From contig NZ_LT634361.1 in the NCBI RefSeq assembly GCF_900119795.1, positions 2,775,001-2,839,000 on the forward strand: a DNA stretch of 64,000 nucleotides, given 5' to 3'. The notes under the pieces were generated by a model. That model saw only the letters and a program-made list of their open reading frames with translations, was not told where the DNA came from and did not search any database. A program made the translations under genes and the position numbers. This document shows, piece after piece, positions 46,344-54,922 of the stretch; within the stretch, counting starts at the first letter, position 1; each line of letters begins with the position of its first letter. Source of the DNA: Tenacibaculum maritimum NCIMB 2154. GTDB lineage: Bacteria; Bacteroidota; Bacteroidia; Flavobacteriales; Flavobacteriaceae.

Positions 46344-46360
46344 AAAAGGCTTTGCTTTTT
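46344..46360 (+). terminator. weak terminator-like hairpin after the Rrf2 gene
   Basis: AAAAGGC and GCTTTTT pair around TTT with one G-U pair. It overlaps the -33 of the cys promoter. Confidence 0.45.
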
Positions 46361-46380
46361 AAGAAGTAAGTGTACATTTG
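46351..46380 (+). promoter_or_regulatory. promoter of the sulfate assimilation operon
   Basis: TTTG at 46351 and TACATTTG at 46373 are spaced 18 bases. Just downstream, TTAACCTAGTAACC and CCCGATAGGG (46386-46407) are candidate operator sequences for the adjacent Rrf2 regulator. Confidence 0.7.
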
Positions 46381-46422
46381 CACTATTAACCTAGTAACCC
46401 GATAGGGAAATTGGAATTAAAA

Positions 46423-46674
46423 ATGATTATAAATCAATTTATAAAAAAGAAAGAAGACTCTAAGCTAAACAAGCAGTCTGAAAAACCACTGAGAAGCATT
46501 CTTAAATCAATCAGCTGGAGACTCATAGGAACACTTGACACCGTTTTAATCTCTTGGTTAATTACAGGAAAACTAGCATTAGCTTTTTCTATAGGAAGCG
46601 TAGAGTTAATAACAAAAATGATATTGTATTTCTTTCATGAACGAATTTGGAACAGTATAAAATGGGGAAAATAA
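46423..46674 (+). CDS. DUF2061 membrane protein
   Basis: An 83-residue protein with the DUF2061 pattern RSILKSISWRLIGTLDTVLI, two hydrophobic segments (about 30-48 and 53-70) and the ending FHERIWNSIKWG. I chose ATG at 46423; the TTG at 46411 is an alternative. Its stop overlaps the cysH start (TAATG), so the two are translationally coupled. It is the first gene of the cys operon; a sulfur-related membrane role is inferred only from this position. Confidence 0.88.
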   Translation: MIINQFIKKKEDSKLNKQSEKPLRSILKSISWRLIGTLDTVLISWLITGKLALAFSIGSVELITKMILYFFHERIWNSIKWGK

Positions 46675-47291
46675 TGAGCATAGAAAACATCAAAAACATT
46701 AATGAACAACTAAAAAGTAAAACTCCTAAAGAAATTATAGAATGGGCGCTATCTATTGCAGATAAGCCAGTCATAACAACAAATTTCAGACCTTATGAAA
46801 GTGCTATCTTACATGCTGTCTCTTCTATAAAAAATGATATTGAAGTTATTTGGTGTGACACTGGCTATAATACCCTTCAAACCTATAAACATGCAGAAGA
46901 ATTAATAGAAAAACTGGCTCTAAACATTCAACTATACGTTCCTAAACAAACAGTTGCTTATAGAAACAATATCTTAGGACTACCCAATATTGATGACCCA
47001 AAGCATTCCATTTTTACAGAACAAGTAAAGCTAGAACCATTTCGAAGAGCAATGAGCATACATCAACCTGACGTATGGTTTACCAATTTAAGAAAAGGGC
47101 AAACTGCTTTTAGAAACACCATTGACATTGTATCTAAAAGCAATGATGGAATTTTAAAAGTAAGCCCTTTTTATAACTGGTCTGATGAAAAATTGGATGC
47201 TTATTTACAAGAGTATAAGCTCTCTAACGAGCTCAATTACTTTGATCCTACTAAAGTAGAAAATAACAGAGAATGCGGTTTACATAGCTAA
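46674..47291 (+). CDS. cysH: phosphoadenylyl-sulfate reductase
   Basis: Reduces (P)APS to sulfite with thioredoxin or glutaredoxin; 205 residues. I chose the ATG at 46674, which overlaps the upstream stop; ATG at 46662 and TTG at 46647 are rejected. TTNFRPYESAILHAVS, WCDTGYNT and TNLRKGQTAFR form the PP-loop fold, and the catalytic Cys lies in the C-terminal ECGLHS. The two Cys-Cys/Cys-x2-Cys pairs that hold the 4Fe-4S cluster of APS reductases are absent, so it is PAPS-type by that criterion. No APS kinase gene occurs in the window. Confidence 0.92.
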   Translation: MSIENIKNINEQLKSKTPKEIIEWALSIADKPVITTNFRPYESAILHAVSSIKNDIEVIWCDTGYNTLQTYKHAEELIEKLALNIQLYVPKQTVAYRNNILGLPNIDDPKHSIFTEQVKLEPFRRAMSIHQPDVWFTNLRKGQTAFRNTIDIVSKSNDGILKVSPFYNWSDEKLDAYLQEYKLSNELNYFDPTKVENNRECGLHS

Positions 47292-47304
47292 AAAAACATC
47301 GATC

Positions 47305-48213
47305 ATGAATACAACAAATACATTACAAACAAACGCTTTAGAAAGCGAAGCCATATATATCTTTAGAGAGGTTATAGCTCAATTTGAAAAACCAGTATTA
47401 CTATTCTCTGGAGGAAAAGATAGCATTACACTTGTTCGATTGGCTCAAAAGGCTTTTTACCCTGCTAAAATTCCTTTTCCTTTAATGCACATAGATACTG
47501 GTCATAATTTTCCTGAAACCATTTCTTTTAGAGATCGACTGGCTGATGAACTAGGCATTGAATTAATTGTTAGAAATGTTCAAGATAATATCGACAAAGG
47601 AAGAGTTAAGGAGGAAACTGGGAGATATGCTAGCCGAAATATGTTACAAACAGAAACGTTATTGGACGCTATAGAAGAGTTTGGGTTTGACGCTTGTATT
47701 GGAGGAGCTCGTAGAGATGAAGAAAAGGCAAGAGCTAAAGAACGTATATTCTCTGTTCGAGATGATTTTGGTCAATGGGATGAAAAAAACCAACGTCCTG
47801 AATTGTTCGATATGCTAAATGGACGAATTGATTTAGGGCAAAATGTTCGTGTTTTTCCTATTTCTAACTGGACAGAATTGGATGTTTGGTCTTATATTCA
47901 GAAAGAAAATATTGAAATACCTTCTATTTATTTTGCGCACAAAAGAGCTACTTTTTTAAGAGATGGACTTATATGGTCTGCAAAAGATGACATTGTTTAT
48001 AGAGAAGATGATGAAGCTGTACAAGAACGAATGGTGCGCTTTAGAACTGTAGGAGATATGAGCTGTACAGCTGCCGTGCTCTCTACCGCTACAGATATAA
48101 ACTCCGTTGTAAATGAAATCAAAATAGCAACAATATCAGAAAGGGGTGCTAGAATAGATGATAAAAGATCGGAAGCAGCAATGGAAAAACGTAAACAACA
48201 AGGATATTTTTAA
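47305..48213 (+). CDS. cysD: sulfate adenylyltransferase subunit 2
   Basis: Small subunit of ATP sulfurylase, 302 residues, makes APS from sulfate and ATP. The PP-loop is in LLFSGGKDSITLVRLA, followed by MHIDTGHNFPE and GGARRDEEKARAKERIFS. It begins 13 bases after cysH and is followed by cysN, its GTPase partner. Confidence 0.96.
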   Translation: MNTTNTLQTNALESEAIYIFREVIAQFEKPVLLFSGGKDSITLVRLAQKAFYPAKIPFPLMHIDTGHNFPETISFRDRLADELGIELIVRNVQDNIDKGRVKEETGRYASRNMLQTETLLDAIEEFGFDACIGGARRDEEKARAKERIFSVRDDFGQWDEKNQRPELFDMLNGRIDLGQNVRVFPISNWTELDVWSYIQKENIEIPSIYFAHKRATFLRDGLIWSAKDDIVYREDDEAVQERMVRFRTVGDMSCTAAVLSTATDINSVVNEIKIATISERGARIDDKRSEAAMEKRKQQGYF

Positions 48214-48271
48214 AAAAACTAAGCATAATTCACCCTATTACAAAAAAAACGAATATTCAATACTAAAAACA

Positions 48272-49519
48272 ATGAATGTACTAAAAATAGCAACAGCAGG
48301 AAGCGTAGATGATGGCAAAAGTACCTTAATTGGACGTATCTTATACGATACAAACTCATTGACAGATGATAAACTAGAAGCAATTCAAGAAAAAAGTAAA
48401 CAAAAAGGCTTTGATTATTTAGATTTCTCGTTAGCTACTGATGGATTAATAGCTGAAAGAGAACAAGGAATTACTATTGATGTTGCGCATATATATTTTG
48501 CTACTCCAAAAACCAGTTTTATCATAGCTGACACTCCTGGGCATATTGAATATACTAGAAATATGGTTACAGGAGCTTCAAATGCTCAAGCTTCTATTAT
48601 ATTAATTGATGCGCGTAATGGAGTTATTGAACAAACTTATCGTCACTTCTTTATCAATACTCTGTTAAGGGTTAAAAACATCATTATTGCTATTAATAAA
48701 ATGGACTTAGTTGGTTATTCTGAAGAGCAGTTTAATAACATAAAAAAAGAAGTTGAAAACCTAGCTAGTAAAAGCACTTATCAAGAGCAAAAATTAACTT
48801 TTATTCCTCTATCTGCTCTGAAAGGAGATAATGTTGTTGAAAAATCTGAACACACTCCTTGGTACCAAGGAGATACGTTATTAAATCATTTAGAAAACTT
48901 AGAATCAACAGATTTAGAAGAAACTTCTCAAATGCGCTTTCCTGTGCAAACAGTGATAAGACCTAAAACTGAAGAGTACCACGATTTTAGAGGTTATGCT
49001 GGTAAGCTGTATGGAGGAGACTTAACGGTTGGCGATGAAATTACAATATTACCCTCTACTACCAAATCGAAAATTAAAAGCATCCACTTTTTTGATAAAG
49101 AATTTTCACATGCCAAAAAAGGAAGTGCTGTTACTGTTACATTAGAAAACAATGTAAATGTAAGTAGAGGTGATATGTTAGTAAAAACGAATGAAGAACC
49201 CGTAATTGCAAAACAATTGAATGCTACTATTTGTTGGATGGATAAAACACCGCTACTTGCTTCTGACAAATATTTTATAAAACACGGAGTGAGCGATGCA
49301 CAAGCAAAAATAATCTCTTTGAACAGTATTATTAGAACCGATTTTTCTGGAAGAAAAGAGACTCCTTCAGAAATAAAATTAAACGAAATAGGTGAAGTAA
49401 CCTTAAAAGTAAGTAAGCCTTTATTTTTTGATACTTATCAAAAGAATAAAGCAAATGGAACTTTTATTCTCATCAATCCGAAAACAAATAATACCGCAGG
49501 AGTCGGTTTTATTCAATAA
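48272..49519 (+). CDS. cysN: sulfate adenylyltransferase subunit 1 (GTPase)
   Basis: GTPase that drives APS synthesis by CysD; 415 residues from ATG at 48272. EF-Tu-like motifs are AGSVDDGKSTLIGR (G1), EREQGITIDVAH (G2), DTPGHIEY (G3) and INKMDLVG (G4). It stops after the third domain and lacks the C-terminal APS kinase domain found in NodQ/CysNC forms. An upstream start at 48158 would overlap cysD and lacks family sequence. Confidence 0.95.
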   Translation: MNVLKIATAGSVDDGKSTLIGRILYDTNSLTDDKLEAIQEKSKQKGFDYLDFSLATDGLIAEREQGITIDVAHIYFATPKTSFIIADTPGHIEYTRNMVTGASNAQASIILIDARNGVIEQTYRHFFINTLLRVKNIIIAINKMDLVGYSEEQFNNIKKEVENLASKSTYQEQKLTFIPLSALKGDNVVEKSEHTPWYQGDTLLNHLENLESTDLEETSQMRFPVQTVIRPKTEEYHDFRGYAGKLYGGDLTVGDEITILPSTTKSKIKSIHFFDKEFSHAKKGSAVTVTLENNVNVSRGDMLVKTNEEPVIAKQLNATICWMDKTPLLASDKYFIKHGVSDAQAKIISLNSIIRTDFSGRKETPSEIKLNEIGEVTLKVSKPLFFDTYQKNKANGTFILINPKTNNTAGVGFIQ

Positions 49520-49531
49520 ACATAAAATCAT

Positions 49532-49879
49532 ATGGCCATTATAATTACAGATGAATGTATTAACTGTGGGGCTTGCGAACCTGAATGCCCTAATACAGCT
49601 ATTTATGAAGGAGCAGTGGACTGGAATTACAACGAAGGAACCTCATTAACAGGAAACATACAGTTACTAAATGGGAACTCAATAGATGCTAATGATGCTC
49701 AAGAACCTATATCGGATGAATATTATTTCATTGTTCCTGATAAATGCACAGAATGTAAAGGCTTTCATGAAGAACCTCAATGTGCTGCAGTATGTCCTGT
49801 AGATTGTTGTGTTCCTGATGACGAAAACATTGAAACAGAAGAGGAGCTTTTGGCTAAGCAAAAGTTTTTACACCATTAA
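49532..49879 (+). CDS. 4Fe-4S ferredoxin
   Basis: A 115-residue two-cluster ferredoxin. The first cluster motif is [12 protein letters not shown], the second [20 protein letters not shown] with the longer spacing of the Azotobacter/Chromatium type. It carries an insert of about 30 residues between them. It sits 12 bases after cysN and before the sulfite reductase, and is a likely electron donor to it. Confidence 0.94.
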   Translation: MAIIITDECINCGACEPECPNTAIYEGAVDWNYNEGTSLTGNIQLLNGNSIDANDAQEPISDEYYFIVPDKCTECKGFHEEPQCAAVCPVDCCVPDDENIETEEELLAKQKFLHH

Positions 49880-49947
49880 AAATAATACAAGGCTTAGATA
49901 ACATCATTTTATTTGAAATATAATATAAACTCATAAGCAACAACAAT

Positions 49948-52050
49948 ATGCAAAGTTTTAGAACAGAAATAGAAAACCCAATTGTAGAAAAAGATATTCT
50001 GGAATTAGAGCGTAAAATTCGTTTATTTAAAGAAGGTCAAATAGATGAAGAGCGTTTTAGAAGTTTGCGTTTAGCAAGAGGTGTTTACGGCCAACGTCAA
50101 TTAGGAGTGCAAATGATTCGCATCAAATTACCTTATGGTAAAGTTACCAGTGAACAATTGCATAGAATTGCTGATGTTTCTGACGAATACTCAAGAGGTC
50201 GCTTGCACATTACAACTCGCCAAGACATACAAATTCATCATGTGAGTTTAGACAGAACTCCTGAATTGTGGGCACAACTAGAAAAAGATGATATCACTCT
50301 AAGAGAAGCTTGTGGAAATGCTGTTAGAAATATTACTGCTTCTGAAACAGCTGGCATTGACATAGAAGAACCTTTTGATGTTACTCCTTATGCTCATGCT
50401 ACTTTTCAGTTTTTTCTACGAAACCCTATCTGTCAAGAAATGGGACGAAAGTTTAAAATGTCTTTCTCGGCAACAGAAAAAGATACCGCTTTGAGCTTTA
50501 TACATGATTTAGGATTTATAGCTAAAACTAAAAATATAAACGGAAAAGAAACAAAAGGGTTTAAAGTATTATTAGGGGGTGGACTAGGATCACAACCTCG
50601 TCATGCAGAAGTGATATATGAGTTTTTAGAAACCTCTCTACTAATTCCAACGATTGAAGGAGTTTTACGTGTTTTTGATAGATATGGAGAACGAACTAAA
50701 AGAGCCAAAGCTCGCTTAAAATTCTTAGTTAAAGACTTAGGTATTTCTTCTTTTCTACAACTAGTTCAAGAAGAACAAAGCGCTCTTGCTTATCAACACT
50801 ATCCAATAGACACCTCTCCTTTTGAAAAGGAAATTTCTTTTCCTAAAACTAAAATTCCTAACACAAAGATAGATGATTCTTTTGCTTTTGAGTTGTGGAA
50901 AGAAACAAATGTAATCCAACAAAAGCAAGCGGATTTATACGCTATCGGTATCAAAGTTCATTTGGGCGATTTTTATACTGACAAAGCTCGCTTGCTCGCT
51001 GATTTAATAAAAGAATACGGCGCCAACGAACTTCGTTTTACTTTACGTCAGAACATCTTAATTAGACATGTACGTAAAGAACTATTGCCTTTGTTTTACG
51101 TTAAGTTAAAAGCTTTAGGTTTTACAGAAGCAGGATATAATAGTGTAACTGATATCACTGCTTGCCCAGGTACAGATACTTGTAATTTAGGAATTGCTAG
51201 TAGTACAGGAATAGCCGCTGAACTTGAACGAGTTTTAAAATCGGAATACCCTCAATATGTAAATAATAAGAATATTACCATCAAAATCAGTGGTTGTATG
51301 AATGCCTGCGGACAGCACAACATGGCACATATCGGTTTTCAAGGAATGTCTATAAAAGTAGGAAACTTATTAGCTCCTGCCTTACAAGTGCTTGTTGGTG
51401 GAGGCGTTATAGGAAATGGAAAGGGTCGGTTTTCTGATAAACTTATAAAGATTCCTAGTAAAAGAGGCCCTGAGTCTTTACGTCTTCTATTAAATGATTT
51501 TGAAACTCATAAGCAACCCCATGAAGATTTCTTAGCTTATTATGACAGAAATGGAAAAACTTACTTCTATGATTTATTAAAGCACTTATCAGATACTTCT
51601 AATCTAAAAGAAGATGATTTTATTGACTGGGGGCATAGTAAAAACTACGTAAAAGCCATTGGAGTTGGAGAATGTGCAGGAGTTGTTATTGATTTAATTG
51701 CAACCTTATTATTTGAAAGCGAAGAAAAAATAGAAAATGCAACTGAGGCTTTCAACAGTAAGCAGTGGTCTGATAGTATTTACCATTCTTATTCAGCAAT
51801 CATTAATACAGCAAAAGCACTATTAACTGCATCAGGTGTTAAAACTAATACGCAAGCAAGTATTGTTTCTAATTTTGAAGAAACTTTTATAGTTACTAAA
51901 AAAATTAAGTTACCAACAACATTTGCAGACTTTGTTTATCAAATAAAAAAGAATAAACCTACGGCTGATTTTGCTGAAAAATACTTAAACGAAACTAAAT
52001 CATTTTATCAAACAATAGATGTATATAGAAAGGCATCTTTAGAAAAATAA
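49948..52050 (+). CDS. siroheme sulfite/nitrite reductase with C-terminal HEPN domain
   Basis: A 700-residue enzyme. Residues 1-~580 are a ferredoxin-type sulfite/nitrite reductase: two ferrodoxin-like repeats, RGRLHITTRQDIQIHHV, and the siroheme-4Fe-4S cysteines C406 and C412 (CPGTDTC), then C450 and C454 (CMNAC). It reduces sulfite to sulfide, as the operon shows; nitrite activity cannot be excluded. Residues ~590-700 form a helical HEPN-type domain (NATEAFNSKQWSDSIYHSYS and a following helix pair), not part of classic CysI. HEPN modules can bind nucleotides or RNA, but here the role is unknown. Confidence 0.9.
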   Translation: MQSFRTEIENPIVEKDILELERKIRLFKEGQIDEERFRSLRLARGVYGQRQLGVQMIRIKLPYGKVTSEQLHRIADVSDEYSRGRLHITTRQDIQIHHVSLDRTPELWAQLEKDDITLREACGNAVRNITASETAGIDIEEPFDVTPYAHATFQFFLRNPICQEMGRKFKMSFSATEKDTALSFIHDLGFIAKTKNINGKETKGFKVLLGGGLGSQPRHAEVIYEFLETSLLIPTIEGVLRVFDRYGERTKRAKARLKFLVKDLGISSFLQLVQEEQSALAYQHYPIDTSPFEKEISFPKTKIPNTKIDDSFAFELWKETNVIQQKQADLYAIGIKVHLGDFYTDKARLLADLIKEYGANELRFTLRQNILIRHVRKELLPLFYVKLKALGFTEAGYNSVTDITACPGTDTCNLGIASSTGIAAELERVLKSEYPQYVNNKNITIKISGCMNACGQHNMAHIGFQGMSIKVGNLLAPALQVLVGGGVIGNGKGRFSDKLIKIPSKRGPESLRLLLNDFETHKQPHEDFLAYYDRNGKTYFYDLLKHLSDTSNLKEDDFIDWGHSKNYVKAIGVGECAGVVIDLIATLLFESEEKIENATEAFNSKQWSDSIYHSYSAIINTAKALLTASGVKTNTQASIVSNFEETFIVTKKIKLPTTFADFVYQIKKNKPTADFAEKYLNETKSFYQTIDVYRKASLEK

Positions 52051-52054
52051 AACA

Positions 52055-52822
52055 ATGAAAAACCTACCTAAATTGACCGTAGTTGGCGCAGGGCCAGGGG
52101 ACGTTGAGTTAATCACCTTAAAAGCGATCAACGCATTAAAAAAAGCGGATGTTGTTCTATACGATGCTTTAGTAAACAATGATTTACTAAAATATGTGAA
52201 TCCTAATGCTGAAATTATTTTTGTAGGTAAAAGGCGAGGATGCTATCGCTATCAACAACAACAAATTAATGAGCTAATTGTAAACCGTGGTCATTCGCAT
52301 GGACATGTAGTACGTTTAAAAGGCGGTGATCCTTTTATTTTTGGAAGAGGTGCAGAGGAAATCGAATATGCCGCTAAATTTGGTTTAGCAACAGCAGTTG
52401 TTCCTGGAATTTCTTCATCATTAGCTGTACCTGCATCTCAAAACATTCCGTTAACCAAGCGTGGAAGTTCTGAAAGTTTTTGGGTTATTACAGGAACTAC
52501 AAAGCAACATCAAATATCAAATGATATTGCGTTAGCTGCAAAATCTAGTGCTACTGTGGTCATCTTAATGGGAATGGGAAAACTTTCACAAATCATACAA
52601 CTTTTTCAACAAGAAAAGAAAGGGCACTTACCTGTTGCAATCATACAAAACGGAACTACTTCACAAGAAAAAGTAGGCATTGGTACTGTAAATACAATTC
52701 AGGACGTCGTTGATAAAGAGAAATTGAGTAATCCTGCAATTATAATATTAGGAGAAGTCGTTAACAACAGGAAAGAGCTTTACAATATTCAATCTCAAAT
52801 AAACACCAGTATTGCCGTATGA
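52055..52822 (+). CDS. cobA: uroporphyrinogen-III C-methyltransferase
   Basis: Methylates uroporphyrinogen III twice with SAM, giving precorrin-2, the siroheme precursor; 255 residues. TVVGAGPGDVELITLKAI is the SAM-site N-terminus, followed by VRLKGGDPFIFGRGAEE and VPGISS. It follows the sulfite reductase by 5 bases and supplies the heme that enzyme needs. Confidence 0.95.
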   Translation: MKNLPKLTVVGAGPGDVELITLKAINALKKADVVLYDALVNNDLLKYVNPNAEIIFVGKRRGCYRYQQQQINELIVNRGHSHGHVVRLKGGDPFIFGRGAEEIEYAAKFGLATAVVPGISSSLAVPASQNIPLTKRGSSESFWVITGTTKQHQISNDIALAAKSSATVVILMGMGKLSQIIQLFQQEKKGHLPVAIIQNGTTSQEKVGIGTVNTIQDVVDKEKLSNPAIIILGEVVNNRKELYNIQSQINTSIAV

Positions 52823-53400
52823 CTCAAAAAAAACGAAATAACCTCTACCCTATTTTCCTAAAAACACATGAACTAAATATACTATTAGTAGGGGCAGGAA
52901 ATGTAGGATTGGAAAAACTAAGCTTTTTGTTAAAATCAAGTCCTGATGCAAAAGTTGAAATAGTAGCTATTGAAATATTGCCTGAAATAATCAATTTAGC
53001 TCAAAAACATCAAGTAGAAATTACCAAAAGCTTCTATAGCAATATTTACTTAAAAAACAAAGATTTAGCAATTGTAGCTACCGACAACCTTGAAGTTAAC
53101 AAACAGGTATATAATGACTGTAAACAACATAATATATTAGTAAATGTAGCTGATACACCAAGCTTATGCGACTTTTATTTAGGAGGTATCGTAACAAAAG
53201 GAAATGTAAAAATAGCTATTTCAACAAACGGAAAATCTCCTACAACTGCTAAAAGATTACGTCAGTTTTTTGAAGAGGTTATTCCTGAAGATATCAATGA
53301 GTTGGTTGAAAACTTAAATAAGTTCAGAAAAACTATCAAAGGTAGTTTTGAGAAAAAAGTAGAAACATTAAATAAATTAACAGAAAAGTTAATACACTAA
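52819..53400 (+). CDS. precorrin-2 dehydrogenase / sirohydrochlorin ferrochelatase domain protein
   Basis: A 193-residue protein of the CysG N-terminal / Met8 type. The Rossmann motif is LLVGAGNVGLEKL. STNGKSPTTAKRLRQFFEE is the conserved segment of the dimerisation and catalysis domain. It oxidises precorrin-2 and inserts iron to complete siroheme. It overlaps cobA by 4 bases (ATGA). Confidence 0.9.
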   Translation: MTQKKRNNLYPIFLKTHELNILLVGAGNVGLEKLSFLLKSSPDAKVEIVAIEILPEIINLAQKHQVEITKSFYSNIYLKNKDLAIVATDNLEVNKQVYNDCKQHNILVNVADTPSLCDFYLGGIVTKGNVKIAISTNGKSPTTAKRLRQFFEEVIPEDINELVENLNKFRKTIKGSFEKKVETLNKLTEKLIH

Positions 53401-53509
53401 AATCATTATTCGCTATACCGTATGCCAATCTATACTAAAAATAGCATTTGGAACTTACCTTTTTTACAAATAGAGAATACTTTATAATGGTTTATAAATT
53501 AGAAAAAAA

Positions 53510-54565
53510 ATGATTACAACAGACATACTAATTATAGGAGCGGGACCAACAGGATTATTTACTGTTTTTGAAGCAGGCCTGCTAAAACTAAAATGTCACT
53601 TAATAGATGCATTGCCTCAACCAGGAGGACAATGCTCCGAAATATACCCTAAAAAACCTATTTATGACATACCTGCTTATCCTGAAATATTGGCAGGAGA
53701 TTTAACTAAAAATCTATTAGAGCAAATCAAACAATTTGAACCTGGATTTACATTAGGAGAACGTGCTGATACTATTGAGAGGCAAAATGATGGATCATTT
53801 ATTGTTACCACAAACAAAGGCACCAAACATCATGCGCCAGTTGTTGCCATTGCCGGTGGACTAGGTAGCTTTGAACCTAGAAAACCTCCTATCTCTAACA
53901 TTACCAATTTTGAAGACAAAGGTGTTGCTTATATGATTAGAGAACCTGAAGTTTATCGCAATAAAAAAGTAGTAATTGCTGGTGGTGGAGATTCTGCGCT
54001 AGACTGGTCTATTTTCCTAGCAGATATTGCCTCTGAAGTAACATTAGTGCATCGAAGAAATGAATTTAGAGGTGCTCTTGACTCTGTAGAGAGAGTTCAA
54101 GCACTAAAAGACATCGGAAAAATCAACCTAATAACCCCTGCCGAAATCAAAGAGATCTACGGAAAGGAACACGTTACAGGAGTCCAAATAGTAGAAAAAG
54201 GAAAAACCCCATACGTTTATGACACCGACCATTTTATTCCTTTGTTCGGTTTGTCTCCTAAATTAGGTCCTATTGCTAATTGGGGACTAGAAATTGAAAA
54301 GAATGCTATCAAAGTAAACAATGCATTAGATTACCAAACAAACATTCCTGGAATTTATGCTATTGGAGATGTCAACACTTATCCTGGAAAATTAAAGTTG
54401 ATTTTATGTGGTTTCCACGAAGCTACTTTAATGTGCCAAAGTGCCTTTCAACGAATTCACCCAGACAAAAAATACGTAATGAAATATACAACTGTTGGAG
54501 GTGTAGAAGGTTTTGATGGATCCAAAAAGGAAGCTCCAAAAGCAGTAGTCAAAGCAATTAACTAA
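53510..54565 (+). CDS. ferredoxin-NADP reductase, thioredoxin-reductase type
   Basis: A 351-residue FAD/NAD(P)H enzyme. IIGAGPTGLF binds FAD, AGGGDSALDWS binds NADPH and GIYAIGDVN is the C-terminal FAD motif. The CxxC pair of true thioredoxin reductases is missing, as in FNR2-type ferredoxin reductases. It lies 110 bases after the siroheme gene, within the operon, and should pass electrons from NADPH to the ferredoxins that feed sulfite reductase. Confidence 0.92.
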   Translation: MITTDILIIGAGPTGLFTVFEAGLLKLKCHLIDALPQPGGQCSEIYPKKPIYDIPAYPEILAGDLTKNLLEQIKQFEPGFTLGERADTIERQNDGSFIVTTNKGTKHHAPVVAIAGGLGSFEPRKPPISNITNFEDKGVAYMIREPEVYRNKKVVIAGGGDSALDWSIFLADIASEVTLVHRRNEFRGALDSVERVQALKDIGKINLITPAEIKEIYGKEHVTGVQIVEKGKTPYVYDTDHFIPLFGLSPKLGPIANWGLEIEKNAIKVNNALDYQTNIPGIYAIGDVNTYPGKLKLILCGFHEATLMCQSAFQRIHPDKKYVMKYTTVGGVEGFDGSKKEAPKAVVKAIN

Positions 54566-54592
54566 TTTAATACTCTTTATAAGTATCATAAA

Positions 54593-54922
54593 ATGTCAGA
54601 TATTACTATAAAAATAACCGACAGAAAAGGTGTAATGCATGAACTAATTGCTCCGACTGATATGGCAATGAATCTAATGGAGGTTGTTCGTTCCTACGAG
54701 TTGGCTGAAGAAGGCACTATAGGTATTTGTGGAGGCATGGCAATGTGTGCTTCTTGTCAATGCTATATAAAATCTGATCATCAATTGCCTGAAATGACAC
54801 CAGATGAAGACATGATGCTAGCAGAAGCATTTTATGTAGCAGAGAATAGCCGATTAGGATGTCAAATCCAAATAACACCTCCGTTAGATGGTCTAGAGGT
54901 AGAATTAGCACCAGAAACATAA
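54593..54922 (+). CDS. 2Fe-2S ferredoxin, adrenodoxin type
   Basis: A 109-residue ferredoxin with the cluster ligands in CGGMAMCASCQC and a fourth Cys in RLGCQI. It has an acidic C-terminus. It follows the ferredoxin reductase by 27 bases, so the two probably work as a pair. Its stop overlaps the cysE start. Confidence 0.94.
   Translation: MSDITIKITDRKGVMHELIAPTDMAMNLMEVVRSYELAEEGTIGICGGMAMCASCQCYIKSDHQLPEMTPDEDMMLAEAFYVAENSRLGCQIQITPPLDGLEVELAPET

Noticed and set aside
54859-54921. Upstream start for cysE inside the ferredoxin gene
   Set aside because: The TAATG overlap at 54922 gives the normal family length; the extension is out-of-frame ferredoxin sequence.
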